Assembly (NCBI GenBank): GCA_022695795.1
Contig: MU404215.1
Coordinates: 1 to 61,660 of the forward strand
Source of the DNA: Biscogniauxia marginata
Taxonomy: Eukaryota; Ascomycota; Sordariomycetes; Xylariales; Xylariaceae
Direction: 5' to 3'
Length of the DNA stretch: 61,660 nucleotides
Shown: piece by piece, positions 36,653-47,296 of the stretch
Numbering within the stretch: position 1 is the stretch's first letter
Layout: every line of letters starts with the position of its first letter
Program-made: the position numbers and the translations under genes
The notes under the pieces: model-generated
The model's database searches: none
What the model was told of the DNA's origin: nothing
Seen by the model: the letters and a program-made list of their open reading frames with translations, nothing else

Positions 36653-37903
36653 CTAGAAATGCGACATATGCGGGTATACCCTCCTTGCCGTACCCGCGAC
36701 CAGCTCGTCGGCGAAGTCGGCGAACCAGGTGTACTCGAGGTCGGGATAGAGCTCCCTCGCGCTGATGTAGCCCAGGTACTCGGCGTTCTCGGGCGTGTTG
36801 TCGCCACGCACGTGCATGCTGTGCGCGTACTGGGCCCCGACGTGCGCGTACATCAGGCGCACGTTCGACGGGTCCGCCTCTCGGGCCCGCTTGATGGCCG
36901 AGACCCGTTCTTGTGCATCCTCCGCCGATATCTACATGGGTTTAGCGGAATTTTCTGCCCAAACGGAACAAATAGGGGAAGTAGGAGGAAGCGGAAAAAA
37001 AAGAGAAAAAAAAAGGGGGGTGGGGAGGGGGGTGGGGAGGGGTTAAGCGCTAATGGCGGAGTGATGGATGATGTGACGGGGGATAAAAATTCACGCACGT
37101 GAGTAAGCTCCAGCTTCTCGCCCGTCTTCTCCTCAAACAGCCTAATGATATCCTTCTTGACGAGCACCTCGCCGTACGCGTAGACCCTCTTGTTCAGGGT
37201 GCGCGGGTCCTTGACGATCCGCGCGGCGACGCGCCCCACGTCGCGCAGGTCGATGAGCATGTTGGGCGCGGCGCCGCCGGCGACGACCTCGTTGGCGGGC
37301 AGGAAGGCGGCGTAGTCGAGCCTCCCGCTCGGCACGCGCGGGAAGCTCGTCTGGTACCAGTACCCGACGTCGACGATGGTGTAGCCCAGGCGCCGCCGGA
37401 ACACGTGGTCGTGCGCCGCCTCCTTGAGGTCGCGGATGTCCAGGATCCCGCCGCGCGCGCACGGCGTGCCCCAGTTGCACGGCACGAAGCGCCGGACCCC
37501 GGCTTCGACGGCGGCGTCGACCAGGGGCACCTGGTCGCCGACCTCCGGGGCGAAGATGGCGCTGATGACGGTGTCGATCCCCTGCAGGAGAGCGGCCAGC
37601 GTGTCGTGCGGTCCGGTCAGGTCGCCGGTCGCGACTTTCAGGCCGCGGTCTTTGAGACCCTGGACGGCGGGCTTACCGGCCGAAGCGGTGCGGACGAGAC
37701 AGGTGATGTCCTACAGTAAGCCAGTTTAGTTATCAGTATACGGGGATAAAATAAAAAGCTATTTACTGTGCTTATGGCAGTTATGAAATAGCAACTGAAT
37801 TTAACAGGAACCTCACAAATGAGCCATCTTCGATGAGGCCGTCCAGAATAGAGCTGCCCGTCTCGCCTGTAGCGCCAATCAAGAGAACCGTCTGTTTTGA
37901 CAT
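36653..37903 (-). CDS. NmrA-like / isoflavone-reductase-type NAD(P)-binding protein
   Basis: Predicted as complement(join(36653..36931,37099..37710,37817..37903)), 325 aa, the usual family size. Exon 1 (29 codons) starts MSKQTVLLIGATGETGSS, with the GxxGxxG dinucleotide motif at residues 10-16. Exon 2 continues DITCLVRTAS, then LLQGIDTVISAIF, GVRRFVPCNWG and the YTIVDVGYWYQ segment; exon 3 ends YPHMSHF. Introns are 106 and 167 nt, both phase 0. Family members are atypical short-chain dehydrogenases that either reduce aromatic substrates with NADPH or act as redox sensors like NmrA. The active-site Lys/Tyr cannot be assigned with confidence, so the substrate is unknown. The GC content of exon 2 is very high. 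The second intron contains a strong G/C tract. Confidence 0.88.
37015..37042 (+). other. Potential G-quadruplex tract
   Basis: Five G-runs of 4-6 separated by single T or A (G6-T-G4-A-G6-T-G4-A-G4), preceded by an A/G-rich tract. It lies within the second intron of the NmrA-like gene, whose sense strand is the C-rich one. Confidence 0.75.
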
Positions 37904-38585
37904 TTCGAAAAGAGTTGATTAGTGACTACTAAAGCCCCTATGGGTATTAAACCTGCCTATTGCATTCCTAACAATGAACGATTTATAATATTATTATACT
38001 TAATTATGATTAATAATTCTATCTATCCTCCTGAATTAGTCGGACCATCTCGCGGAGGAAATCTACGTTGTGATTACAAATCATTACCCCGTGCCGCAGC
38101 TGAAGGGTGTATGTTATATCTATGGCGTGATTAACTCTGTAGGATATCGTACAGAGATCTCGATATTGGACCCCAGTCTCTCCTCTCCCCTTTTTTACCC
38201 AACATTAGCGTTGTGAGGGGGGATGACAAATGGCATTGACCCTTACCGGTGTTAGTAATGATTGAGAAAGATATATGGTTAATGAATCGTGATTAATGTG
38301 CCTGATTTGGATGGAGAGTATAGTCTGCAAGGTAAAACACCAATTACATCGCAGAATATCATCCTGCAACTTAGTATGAATCTTTAGAACGAATAAGTTA
38401 AGTTCACTTCTTCAACACGAATGTTTCACATAGTCCTAAGGTTACTAGTATCAATTTTATACAACCCTATCGATTTTATTATCAGTGGTCCTTTGAATAT
38501 CCTCCTAATTGTAGACTTTTAGTTTTATACGAATCCAATACCTTCAACGCCAGATCGGATTAGTAAAAGCAGTTCTAGATCTTCT
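37904..38585. other. Intergenic region
   Basis: Upstream region of the NmrA-like gene and 3' flank of the permease gene. The short plus-strand frame at 37922-38134 has no recognisable domain. Confidence 0.45.
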
Positions 38586-40359
38586 TCAATCGGTATGAAC
38601 GCTGGTCCACCTCTTCCTAATCCAATAGAAGCCTATGCCAATTATCCATAGGACGATAAGAACTACTGCAAGCGTAGGAGCGAATATGGCACCCCTGATA
38701 ACGACAAACCCGCTAACGAGTGCAAATATCAATGGTATCAAGACAAAAGGCTTGTACGGACGGTGTAGACCCGGCTCCCGGTACCTTAAGATGATCGCCC
38801 CGAGCACTGTCAGGAAGAAAAAGGAGTATTCGCCTAGCCCGTTGAAGGTGAGCAGGGCGCGGAAGTTCCCGAGCAGAATGTACAGTGTTGAAAGAATTGT
38901 CGAGAGTATAATGGCATTAAGGGGGGCGTCGGATTTAGCCGCCTGTGACGGGGTCGCAGAGTTATCAGGTGACCCTGATTCGCCTTCGTCTCTCGGCTTT
39001 ATACCAACATGGCCTAGGAAGGCGAAGGGGCGTGGGAACCAGTCCTGGTTCGCTGCCGCCACTGCCATACGTCCCGCGACAAACGAGTTGCCAAGTAGAG
39101 AGCCGGCTACCACCAGACAAATCAGGATTGCGGCTACAATGCCGAAACCGCGGCCTAAGAGACGGGTAATGGAAGTCTTGGTATGGGTATTAGCAGGCAC
39201 TCTGATGCGATACTAGGCGTAGATTACTTACCACGGCAACGCTGTCCGTCGTGGAGACAACATTCCAGGGAAGTAAGATATAGTAGGCTGCATTTGCCGT
39301 GATGAAGCACAGAACTATGGTAGGGATGGCAGTATTGAGAGCAAGGGGAAGTTGGCGTGCCGGAGCTGAAAGTTCGGCTGTGATATAAATGGCCTACAAT
39401 ACTGTCAGAAGTGTCCCACGGTCAGCGAAGATGCACGGATGCTGACCTTATCCCACCCCGAGTATGCCCAAAGAGCCCCATATAGTGCTGTAGAATAGTG
39501 ACCTAGTAGTTCCCATTCACTCAGCTGGTCCCAGTCGGTTTTGCTTCCGTCTATGTCGACACTTGGCCGGTTGCCAAACCAAGGCTTAGTGAACCAATCC
39601 CTACCACCGATATCCTCTCTATCGGGATTCGATGCCTGGATGATGATCACCACTATACCAGCCACTACGACGGCAGCGATGGTGATGAATTTGGTAGCCA
39701 CAAAGAAGTTGTTAAGCCGGGTGCTTGCTTTGGTACTAATGGAATTGGCCACGTTGATAACGACCAAGACTAGGACGGACAAGAGCTTATGCTCAATTCT
39801 TGCTGACTGGTCAGTGACTCCGGCAGCAGAGTAGATACTCTCAATAAAGACTATACTGAGTATAGCTAGAGTCGCAGGCATCACGGCGACAATCCAAGTC
39901 CAAGCTGCCAAGAAGCCAAAGACATCGCCAAAGATGTACTTTAGATACGGTTGCACACCCCCTAGAGAGAGAAGTAAGTTCATCTATTTCCTCAGTCTCA
40001 GTAAGTTGCCCGACGACAATGACAGCCTCACCTTCGCCGGGTATGGCGACCCCCAGCTCTGTCATGGTGCTCGCGCCCGTCCAGGCGAGAACACCGCCGA
40101 TCAGCCAGACAATCAAAGCCATGCCTGGCGACGGGACATTCGTGTCGATGGACCCAGGAGAAGTAAAGATACCGCTCCCAATAACGATACTGATGACGAT
40201 TGCGAAAGCTTCGGCAGCGCCAAGGTTCTTGGTGAACGAGCCTCTACCCTGCTCCGTCGGAAGAAGAGGAGCAGAGCCATCTTCTTGCGAGTTGGTTTCT
40301 CGCTCTTGGTCTCGCTGCTCGGCGAGAAGAGGCCTCGAGGCGCCATCATCCGAAGCCAT
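38586..40359 (-). CDS. LAT-family amino acid permease (methionine-permease-like)
   Basis: Predicted as complement(join(38586..39176,39232..39393,39447..39961,40032..40359)), 531 aa. Introns are 55, 53 and 70 nt with good GTAAGT/GTCAGC/GTGAGG donors, and all phases close. The cytosolic N-terminus (about 45 residues, polar) precedes TM1 with the APC-superfamily signature IVIGSGIFTSPGSI (58-71), then TM2 LIVWLIGGVLAWTGAS and the family-typical IPGEGG at the exon 1/2 joint. It has YGALWAYSGWD, ITAELSAPARQLPLAL, VVSTTDSVAV and a C-terminal half with several further TM helices ending RKRWTSVHTD. About 12 hydrophobic segments are present, as expected. Fungal LAT members include the methionine permeases MUP1/MUP3, which this resembles in size and motifs. 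Substrate is inferred only. Confidence 0.9.
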
Positions 40360-41460
40360 TGTGGATGAACTGCTACCTTTTCCTCAGATACGTCCTTAGA
40401 ATGTGTTCCTGAGGAGGTTCATGGATGTAAAAGGAGGCTGGGCCGGAGACTTGAGGAGAACAACGCGTTGCTAAGGATCACGCAATTGCGCGGGGGCACA
40501 TGACACTAACCCGGTACCTACATAGCGAGTAGACGTATATTGCATAAATGAGTATCAAATAAATAAGTACCTAGCTATGCATATTACCAGGCTTTTGTTT
40601 AACCTGGCATTAGTTGTAATTGAGAATAGTTAAATCAGAGTTTTTAATCATAGTTTGAATATTATTTCGAGGCTGGTAAGAAAGACCAAGGGGGATAACT
40701 CTTGATAGGTATTCGGTTTGGGACACCTCGGTAACTGCATATAATGGAACATGTACCATCTTCGTCGATCCCGGGAACGATATTAGGCTATAATAGTTCC
40801 AAGTACATGGAGAGACTAGGCATATGAAACATGTATTAATCTGAACTCAATTTAGTGGCCTACAAGGTACTCCCATTGACGTACACAATCATTTCGCCCC
40901 TTATTCATCGTACAGCATATATAGTATGAACAAGCTCCTGAAATCTAGCAATACATGTAGCAACTTGTGTTCTTAGTTGTTTACCACCCATATATTCTAT
41001 ACTGACGTGTTCAAGATAGATAATAGATGATATGAGTTGTACTTCGCATGAATGCCTATGTCTAATTGGTTGATCTCTTCTTACATGTTCGGTAGGTACA
41101 TATCCGATATACCCGAAAACATGAACTTAGTATACAGTGTGTAAGGGAACAGTTATATCTTAATTGACCAAACATCGTCTATAAGAAAAGTTACATAGGT
41201 AGGTACCCACGCCTGGTGTGTTGAAATAGCTAATGACTGCTGTACACCCGCACTAGGTAATTATTGCCGTGGTGATTTATGTTAACCCACATTCCGCTTT
41301 GTCATAATGTTCATAAAATTAAATAGAAGAGGTCGAAGCGTCCTATATACAGGTTAATCCCGAATGAGGAGGCAACGGTATGTATATCTATATATATAGT
41401 TAAATCATATGGCTCTTTAGTCGACATAACAGCGCATGTTCTGGTTTAAATTACCACCCC
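40360..41460. other. Intergenic region
   Basis: Permease promoter region followed by AT-rich sequence with short TAGGTAGGTAC motifs (41198-41207). No coding sequence recognised. Confidence 0.5.
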
Positions 41461-42129
41461 CTATTCGTCCTCCTCCCCAGCATCCTCAGGCACTAACTGT
41501 CGGTGGCTGTCCCACCGGAATCCAGGAGGACAGATGGGCTCCGGCCCGCCGTGCTGGTAGGTATACACATCGTCCATGAGCGGGAGTGCCAGGACCTCGT
41601 CCGGCGTGAGGGACAGTCGGTATATGTGCTCGTCTAGGAGACAATACGATATCCACAGCTGATGGGGGATATGCGGTGGCCTCTGGGCCGGCCGGCCCCG
41701 GAGCTCCATGTCCGGGATCCACCGGTCGCCGCGCTGCAGTTGATCTGCCGCGTCGTCGTCCTGTTCGAAAATGTCGTCCATGAACTTCTTCTCTGCCTTT
41801 GGGCTCGGTGTCTTGCGGCCCCTCCGACCGCCCTTTCGCAACCGTGGTGGTTTAGGGGAGACGGGAGTCGTACTCGTACCCAGGAGACGCGATTGCTCTA
41901 TCCAAGCGTCGTCAGGGTCCCTGGCGTCCACTTTCTTCATCAGTGTTGCCTTCAGCTTGTCCTTCGCCTTGGAACGCGCGGTGCGGGCTTTGGGCTTTGA
42001 GATGCCGGCTTTCGTCGGTCCCGTCTTCGTGATACCCCCTGTCTTAGGGGTGTCTTTCCGGCCATCTCGGGCTGTTCTCCGAGGTTGGTGACGTGTCGTT
42101 GCGTTCGTGTTATCGGTGACTTTTGCCAT
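41461..42129 (-). CDS. Basic hypothetical protein
   Basis: Single-exon frame of 222 aa from the ATG at 42129 (MAKVTDNTNATT); the longer frame upstream starts only at a TTG. The N-terminal 110 residues are Lys/Arg/Thr/Pro-rich and disordered with nuclear-localisation-like clusters (RKGGRRGRK). The C-terminal half is more ordered and acidic (FMDDIFEQDDDAADQL, LWISYCLLDEHIYRLSLTPDEVLALPLMDDVY) and ends in PEDAGEEDE. No family recognised. The length of the frame, moderate GC and third-position C/G preference support a real gene. It is flanked by more than 1 kb of non-coding DNA on each side. Confidence 0.55.
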   Translation of the reverse strand: MAKVTDNTNATTRHQPRRTARDGRKDTPKTGGITKTGPTKAGISKPKARTARSKAKDKLKATLMKKVDARDPDDAWIEQSRLLGTSTTPVSPKPPRLRKGGRRGRKTPSPKAEKKFMDDIFEQDDDAADQLQRGDRWIPDMELRGRPAQRPPHIPHQLWISYCLLDEHIYRLSLTPDEVLALPLMDDVYTYQHGGPEPICPPGFRWDSHRQLVPEDAGEEDE

Positions 42130-43275
42130 CTCAATATGCTTGTCTATGAGTTGACTGACTTTGCTTTGCGTCAATGTGAGTAAGTAATAGTTCAAGCTTT
42201 ACTATCGCTGAACCATTTTACGATATAGCTGGGACGACGCAGACTACCGAGACGCGATGACAAAGGATCCCATACTTTCTTTGTTCTTAAATTAGTATCA
42301 TGTTCAATACATTATCCTTCTTTGTCAACCTTCCTAGAGCTTACCATAAGCATTAAACACTGTGTAGACTGTGGATGCGCTATGAAACTAGTGCCCACTG
42401 AATGCATCTGAGGAAATGTGACATGGATTTCCCTATATTGAGATATGTCAGCTACGTACCTCATATCTTATCAACCCAAATACATCCACATTTAGTACTA
42501 TGATGGCATTGGTATAGTTGAAAGGGGGTTTGATAAGACTTAGCTTCTGCAATTGACAAAGAGATGGAAGCGTAGGTATACAGGACTTTATTCTCTAAGT
42601 ACTATCTTCAGAATTAAATACTATTAAGGTCATAAAGCACAGATTAAACCACTGGAAGGCACTTTTGCCGATACCAATACATTTGTGTTTCGTTTCCTAA
42701 GTTATAAGGATAAGATTCGACTCCAAAATATCACCGTCTTCGATCTATCGAAGTATTTCTGAGCCATAGTAGTGTTTTCTACCATGTATACTCTTTAGTC
42801 CAAAGTTTTCTCGGATACAAATAGGCTATGTGGGGTGAGTTAATGTCTTCAAGCACTATGAAATAGATGTAAGTTTCATAATATGTGCTATGTAGGTAGG
42901 TATGCTGTAAATCATTAGTTCTACGTCCTGTCATTTATGGGGCTCTGTAGATGCCTTCGTATAAGCACTTGTCAGGGGTTGGGATGAATCTCCTTGGAAA
43001 AAGAATATCGCACACTATATAAACCTTAATTATATACCCAGCATATTAACGGCATCGCTTTTGCGCGGCAAAAAGAATTATCATTCAACAGTTTACATAT
43101 TCGTCAGACTATCCTAGATTTGTACTCCTGGCTTGTCAAAAACTTCGATCGCCTCTATGAATCATGTCGTATGTTCATGGTATCCTATGCAACTTGATGT
43201 TGACGTAATCGATGTTTATAACCTTCTAGCCGAACTCTAAACTTCCCAGCCATGTGAGACTCCAATGCATTATAC
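42130..43275. other. Intergenic region
   Basis: AT-rich and stop-rich on both strands, with no recognised feature. Confidence 0.5.
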
Positions 43276-45163
43276 CTAACCATCCTGCTGCAGAATTTCC
43301 GGCAACGCAGCAAGATACGAACTCTCCGAGAGATCGCGCCCGCCGGCCTTCTCCGCGATCCAGCCAATCCCGAGGTTATCCCCCTTCGCCATCGCCTTGG
43401 TAGAGGACCCAACAGTGACAGCATGGACCTGTATGCCGTCCTGCATTAAGCGCTGGCATAAGGCCCCCAGACTTTTCTCCTGACTCTGCTCCATAGCATG
43501 CCCTATGAGGATGATGACCTTCCTACAGCTTGATCCACAGTCTCCATTCGATACTAGGACATTTCTCGCTGACATGAGACACCGTTCGTAGTTCGCCGTG
43601 CCCCCAGGTTGCACGAGCTCTAGGGTATCCGGACTGAGGCGGCTTGGCCGCGCTACGGGGCCGACGAACACATCGTACGGGCTGCGGCAGCCGTGGGCGA
43701 CAGTGGCGAGTTGGGACAAACTGTTGTTCATCGAGGTGTAGTGTAGTATGATTCTATACACTGTCATCATTGACGGGAGGTAGTCGCGCACGCTACGGCT
43801 AACGTCGACGCCAATCACGATGAGTTCTGGCGGTGCTACTTTGATTGTAGCCACAGGACCTCGGGGTTGCCGACCTTGGAGACCTTGGCCATGTGAGTTG
43901 GGTGTGGCAATTGGCTTTGCGGATTCCCTGAGCACGTTGTTCTGTGCTTCAAGGCTCGTAGCTCGTGACAGGGCATCAAGGTACAAGGAATGCAATAGGG
44001 CATAATCGATAATCCAACTCCGTGTAGATGTCTCGGTAGCTGAAGGTAATTTTTCGGGATGATGCACGTCGGCTTGGGAAGCTAGTTTCGATTCTGCTTT
44101 TTCGTGTGCTTCCAACGCACGCTTTGCGTCTTGAAGTTCTGACTTAACGCAACTGAGCCTCTCCTTGAGAATATGCTCCCTAGATCTTGCCTCAGAGAGA
44201 TCCGAGTTTCTGGTCGTAATAATAGCATTGAGTGACCTGATCTTGTCTTCCGCTGCCTTCAGCTTACGACGTGCTAGATCTCTAGCGATACTCACAGTAC
44301 CGAGTTTCTCATCATACTCATTGATCACTTGGTCGGTTTGGTCTTTGATAGATGTCATGTCATCGTGAAATGCCTGCTGCATTTTTGTGACCATAACGAT
44401 GAGATAGCGTAGTTCTAGTACCTCATTTTGATAGCGACCATGGGCACTTTTCATCCCATCTAGGGCCTTATTAGCTCTCTCGAGTGCTTGTCGAAAGTGA
44501 GCTTTCTCGAAGGTGGCGTTCTTAAGCTCGCCCTCTGGCTGAGACACGTTTTCTTGATTGCTGTCCTCATACAATCCGAGCTTTTCCACATTTCTTCCAT
44601 CCCCATGCGACAATTTATCAAGTGTTTTGCCATTGGAGTTGTCGATGCTTTGCCTGAGATTATCATAGGCTGATGATCTATCCCCACCCGCCTTTAAACA
44701 CTCTATAGCGGCCGTTCCGTACCGCGAAATTTTGGCCCATAAATTTTTAAAGAAGTCCTTGACCGACCAGGATCGTAACACCAAGAAATGCCGTCGCCAA
44801 TGGGAGGCAAAATAGTAGGCAGCTCGGCGTATTTGGAAGATGCCGCCCGTAGTTGCACATCCCAGGGTAGTCACCAGTCTATCATCATCTCTATTTGTGA
44901 CAGCATGAGAGCCGGGGTAGTTTCTTTGGTTAATTATTTCTGTAGCAACTGGCTCATATTCGTAATTATCTGAATTAAAATCGTGGTTGCAATTAGTATC
45001 GTGTAACAGGAGGGTGCTTTGATAAAAGAAAACCCCAACAACAACTTCATGGCTTTTAGGAATTCTTACCTCGAATACAAGACCTATCCCTACATTCATC
45101 ACCACAATATTCACCCACTGAATCAGAGTCTGAGATGGAAACTCGGGATATGACAGCCCCCAT
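43276..45163 (-). CDS. Putatively myristoylated coiled-coil protein with C-terminal vWA domain
   Basis: Predicted as complement(join(43276..44969,45070..45163)), 595 aa. The 100-nt intron (GTAAGA...TTCAG, phase 1) replaces a GTG-start reading with an ATG exon encoding MGAVISRVSISDSDSVGEY. Gly2 and Ser6 fit an N-myristoylation signal. Residues about 32-160 include a hydrophobic/basic patch (AYYFASHWRRHFLVLRSW). About 180-330 is a long heptad-type coiled coil (ELKNATFEKAHFRQALERAN through ALEAHEKAESK). Residues 411-595 are a von Willebrand A fold: LIVIGVDVSRSV with a DxSxS MIDAS at 420-424, QPGGTANYERCL supplying a MIDAS Thr, and VIILIGHAMEQ where the usual third MIDAS Asp is absent. It has no metal-independent catalytic motif, so an adaptor or scaffold role at a membrane is the inference. 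It lies head-to-head with the ankyrin remnant at 45867-46631. Confidence 0.78.
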
Positions 45164-45866
45164 GATGTCGTTTTTAGTTGTTGCTGATAGTTGTATTTGA
45201 AGGATGGTCAGCACTCATTATTAGTTGGAGGATGCTTGTGAACCGAGAAGGACATAGGCATTTTAATAAACAATTTATTAGAAGAAACTAGCTTTCTGTG
45301 TTTGATGACTTCGAATTATGCATGTTGCAGTTGAGTCTATATACTTCTGTGATATTCTATAAACAATTGAGATATTACGTGCAAAGGTTATAGCCGTCCA
45401 CTGCTAGGCACAGATAATGGCTGAAACGGTCTGAAATTTCTTTGTTTGATAGCGTCCCTGGATTCTTGCAGTATTCCACTAGCTGTGATTCAGTAAAGGA
45501 TCTCTGCAGAAACATGATTTAAGCCTGGGGGTAGGTTTGAGCCTACTCGTGCATCATCGGGAATCGGGCTACCTCAACTTGACAGGGAGGGGATCCTTAC
45601 ATTAAGTACTCTGGTAATATTTGTCTAAACTTGATTCGGCTCATCGGTGGAATAAATTTTGCGGTCAAACACAGAAGTCGTTACGGAGTCAACGCTCGAG
45701 GTGGCTGGTTACCTTCCTCAAATAGGGGTCTATCCATGTCGATTGGTTCTAGTTAGATCCTGTGGGTACGAGATATGGTATTCCGAGACGACGCACTGTA
45801 ATACATTTTAGGGAAGTGTGGATATGTCTCGCCACATCTGTTATCTCTACGTCGGAGAGTATCTCT
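45164..45866. promoter_or_regulatory. Divergent region between vWA gene and ankyrin remnant
   Basis: About 0.7 kb that should contain the promoter of the vWA gene and the start of the opposing ankyrin gene. I could not identify a convincing first exon for the latter. Confidence 0.35.
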
Positions 45867-46631
45867 ATTGTACCGACTGTGAATCGGTACAATAATGTCG
45901 CCAAGTGCTCCAACGTCGACCAGATCCTGATGGAATGTCTTGGATACTTGGTGGATGGAGCCGAGGAAATTCAGAAGGTAAGTATATTCTCGACTTGATT
46001 GAACTGTAGAAGAAGCATTTTTAATAATTGTGAGGTAGTACTACAATGGTAAGATTGGCAAGACTATAAGATGAATTTCGTTTTTGGGTAAGCCTCACGC
46101 CTGTGCTCAGTGTAAAGATATAATATAACGATCGGGAGTATCCATGCATTTCAGCAAGATATAGAATGAACTAGCTTCTATATCAAGAGTAATAACGGTG
46201 CTGGGCAGGCCAGTGAAATATATAAGCACAACAGATTAGAACTTGATGCCTTTACACCGGCCCATCCATTCTGCTGGTGGTAACGACTATCTTGTTTCAC
46301 TGCTCCATTATGGATGCCCTGGGTCACGCCAATTAATCAGGACAAATTCCTCCTTGAAGACACCATCGGAGCGATCCATCAGGGAGAATCCAATGAGGAG
46401 GTACGAAAATACATAAGCTTCCACTTCGAGCTTGACGAGCATCGCCTGAGAGATAATATCGACAAGGAAGTGGAACATATGCCTGTAATTTTTTACGTCG
46501 TAGAGACAGGTAACTAAAAACTAATCCGGCACTGGGTCCGATATGGTGGTGATCTGAACGCGACCTGTGGTCCGGATGCCTCTCCCCTGTTAGCCTTTGC
46601 AATCCTCCACCGTGCTCGAACCCGCCGCTAA
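45867..46631 (+). pseudogene. 5' remnant of an ankyrin-repeat (probably ankyrin-AAA+) gene
   Basis: Two segments are legible. At 45892-45995, VAKCSNVDQILMECLGYLVDGAEEIQK is followed by a GTAAGT donor. At 46314-46631, FLLEDTIGAIHQGESNEEVRKYISFHFELDEHRLRDNIDKEVEHMPVIFYVVETG is followed by LIRHWVRYGGDLNAT and SPLLAFAILH. This matches, from memory, the N-terminal region of fungal ankyrin proteins that continue into a Clp-type AAA+ ATPase. It is broken by a TAA at 46515-46517 where a residue before KLIRHW is expected, and by another TAA at 46629-46631. Both can be explained as CAA to TAA. Sequence after about 46670 is RIP-mutated repeat DNA, so the ankyrin array and any ATPase are missing. A possible frameshift exists near 46310, where GATGCCCTGGGTCACGCC reads better in another frame. 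Confidence 0.6.
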
Positions 46632-46747
46632 GCAACAACAGTGCGTGTTATTATTAAACTGGTTTTAATAAAGCGATTTAAAAATAAGCGTTTAAAATCC
46701 TTTATAATTTATCTTTATTTTTCATTTTTCGATATATTTGAAATATA

Positions 46748-47296
46748 TAACGTATTATATAAACGAGTAAGTCACTTGATATATTATATAAAATCAAGTT
46801 TTTTTTTAAAAAAAATTTATAACGTTACACATAAAAATCGGAAAGATCTCGAACCTTTTTTTTTATAGTTATATAATTACATGAAATAACTAAATATAAA
46901 ATCGAAAAAATTAAAAATTAAATACTTAATAAAAAGGTTTATATGTTTTATTTTAATTTTAGTTTTTACGCGTTTTCTTTTCGCGTTTTTTAATATTAAT
47001 TTTTTCGATTTTATTTTTAGTTAAAATATAATTATAGTTATATAATTAAAAAAAAAGAAAGTCCGAGATTTTTCCGATTTTTATATGTAAAGTTATGAAT
47101 TTTTAAAAAACTTGATTTTTTATAATATATTGTCACAGGGGGCTAGCTACGGGGTGGCTAGCCATATATGACAGGATTGGAGCCTTGAATTTCACTCTCA
47201 TAGGTGAAATCGCTGACCTTTTGAGTTATTGACGCAACGGCACAAGGCACCGTTGTGACATATATCGAGTGGCTCACTCGCTTATGCATTACGTTA
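46748..47296. mobile_element. Foldback element copy with a 130-bp insert
   Basis: Left end TAACGTATTATATAAACGAG and right end CTCGCTTATGCATTACGTTA are inverted copies. The arms show the same AAATCAAGTTTTTT, TTATAACGTTA and AGTTATATAATTA landmarks as the other copies. Its right arm is interrupted by the sequence at 47131-47260. Confidence 0.65.
47131..47260. mobile_element. 130-bp TGTCACA...TGTGACA insertion
   Basis: A non-RIP-mutated island with 7-bp inverted termini TGTCACA/TGTGACA. TATAT lies directly on both sides (47126-47130 and 47261-47265), and the insert splits a foldback arm. It contains an internal palindrome (GGCTAGCTACGGGGTGGCTAGCC). The TG...CA ends and 5-bp duplication suggest a very short solo LTR or a TRIM/MITE-class element of a family unrelated to the TGTTACGAACC LTRs. 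Confidence 0.6.

Noticed and set aside
36659..37719. Plus-strand frames over the NmrA-like gene
   Set aside because: Antisense shadows of a GC-rich coding region; the minus-strand exons show a clear Rossmann motif.
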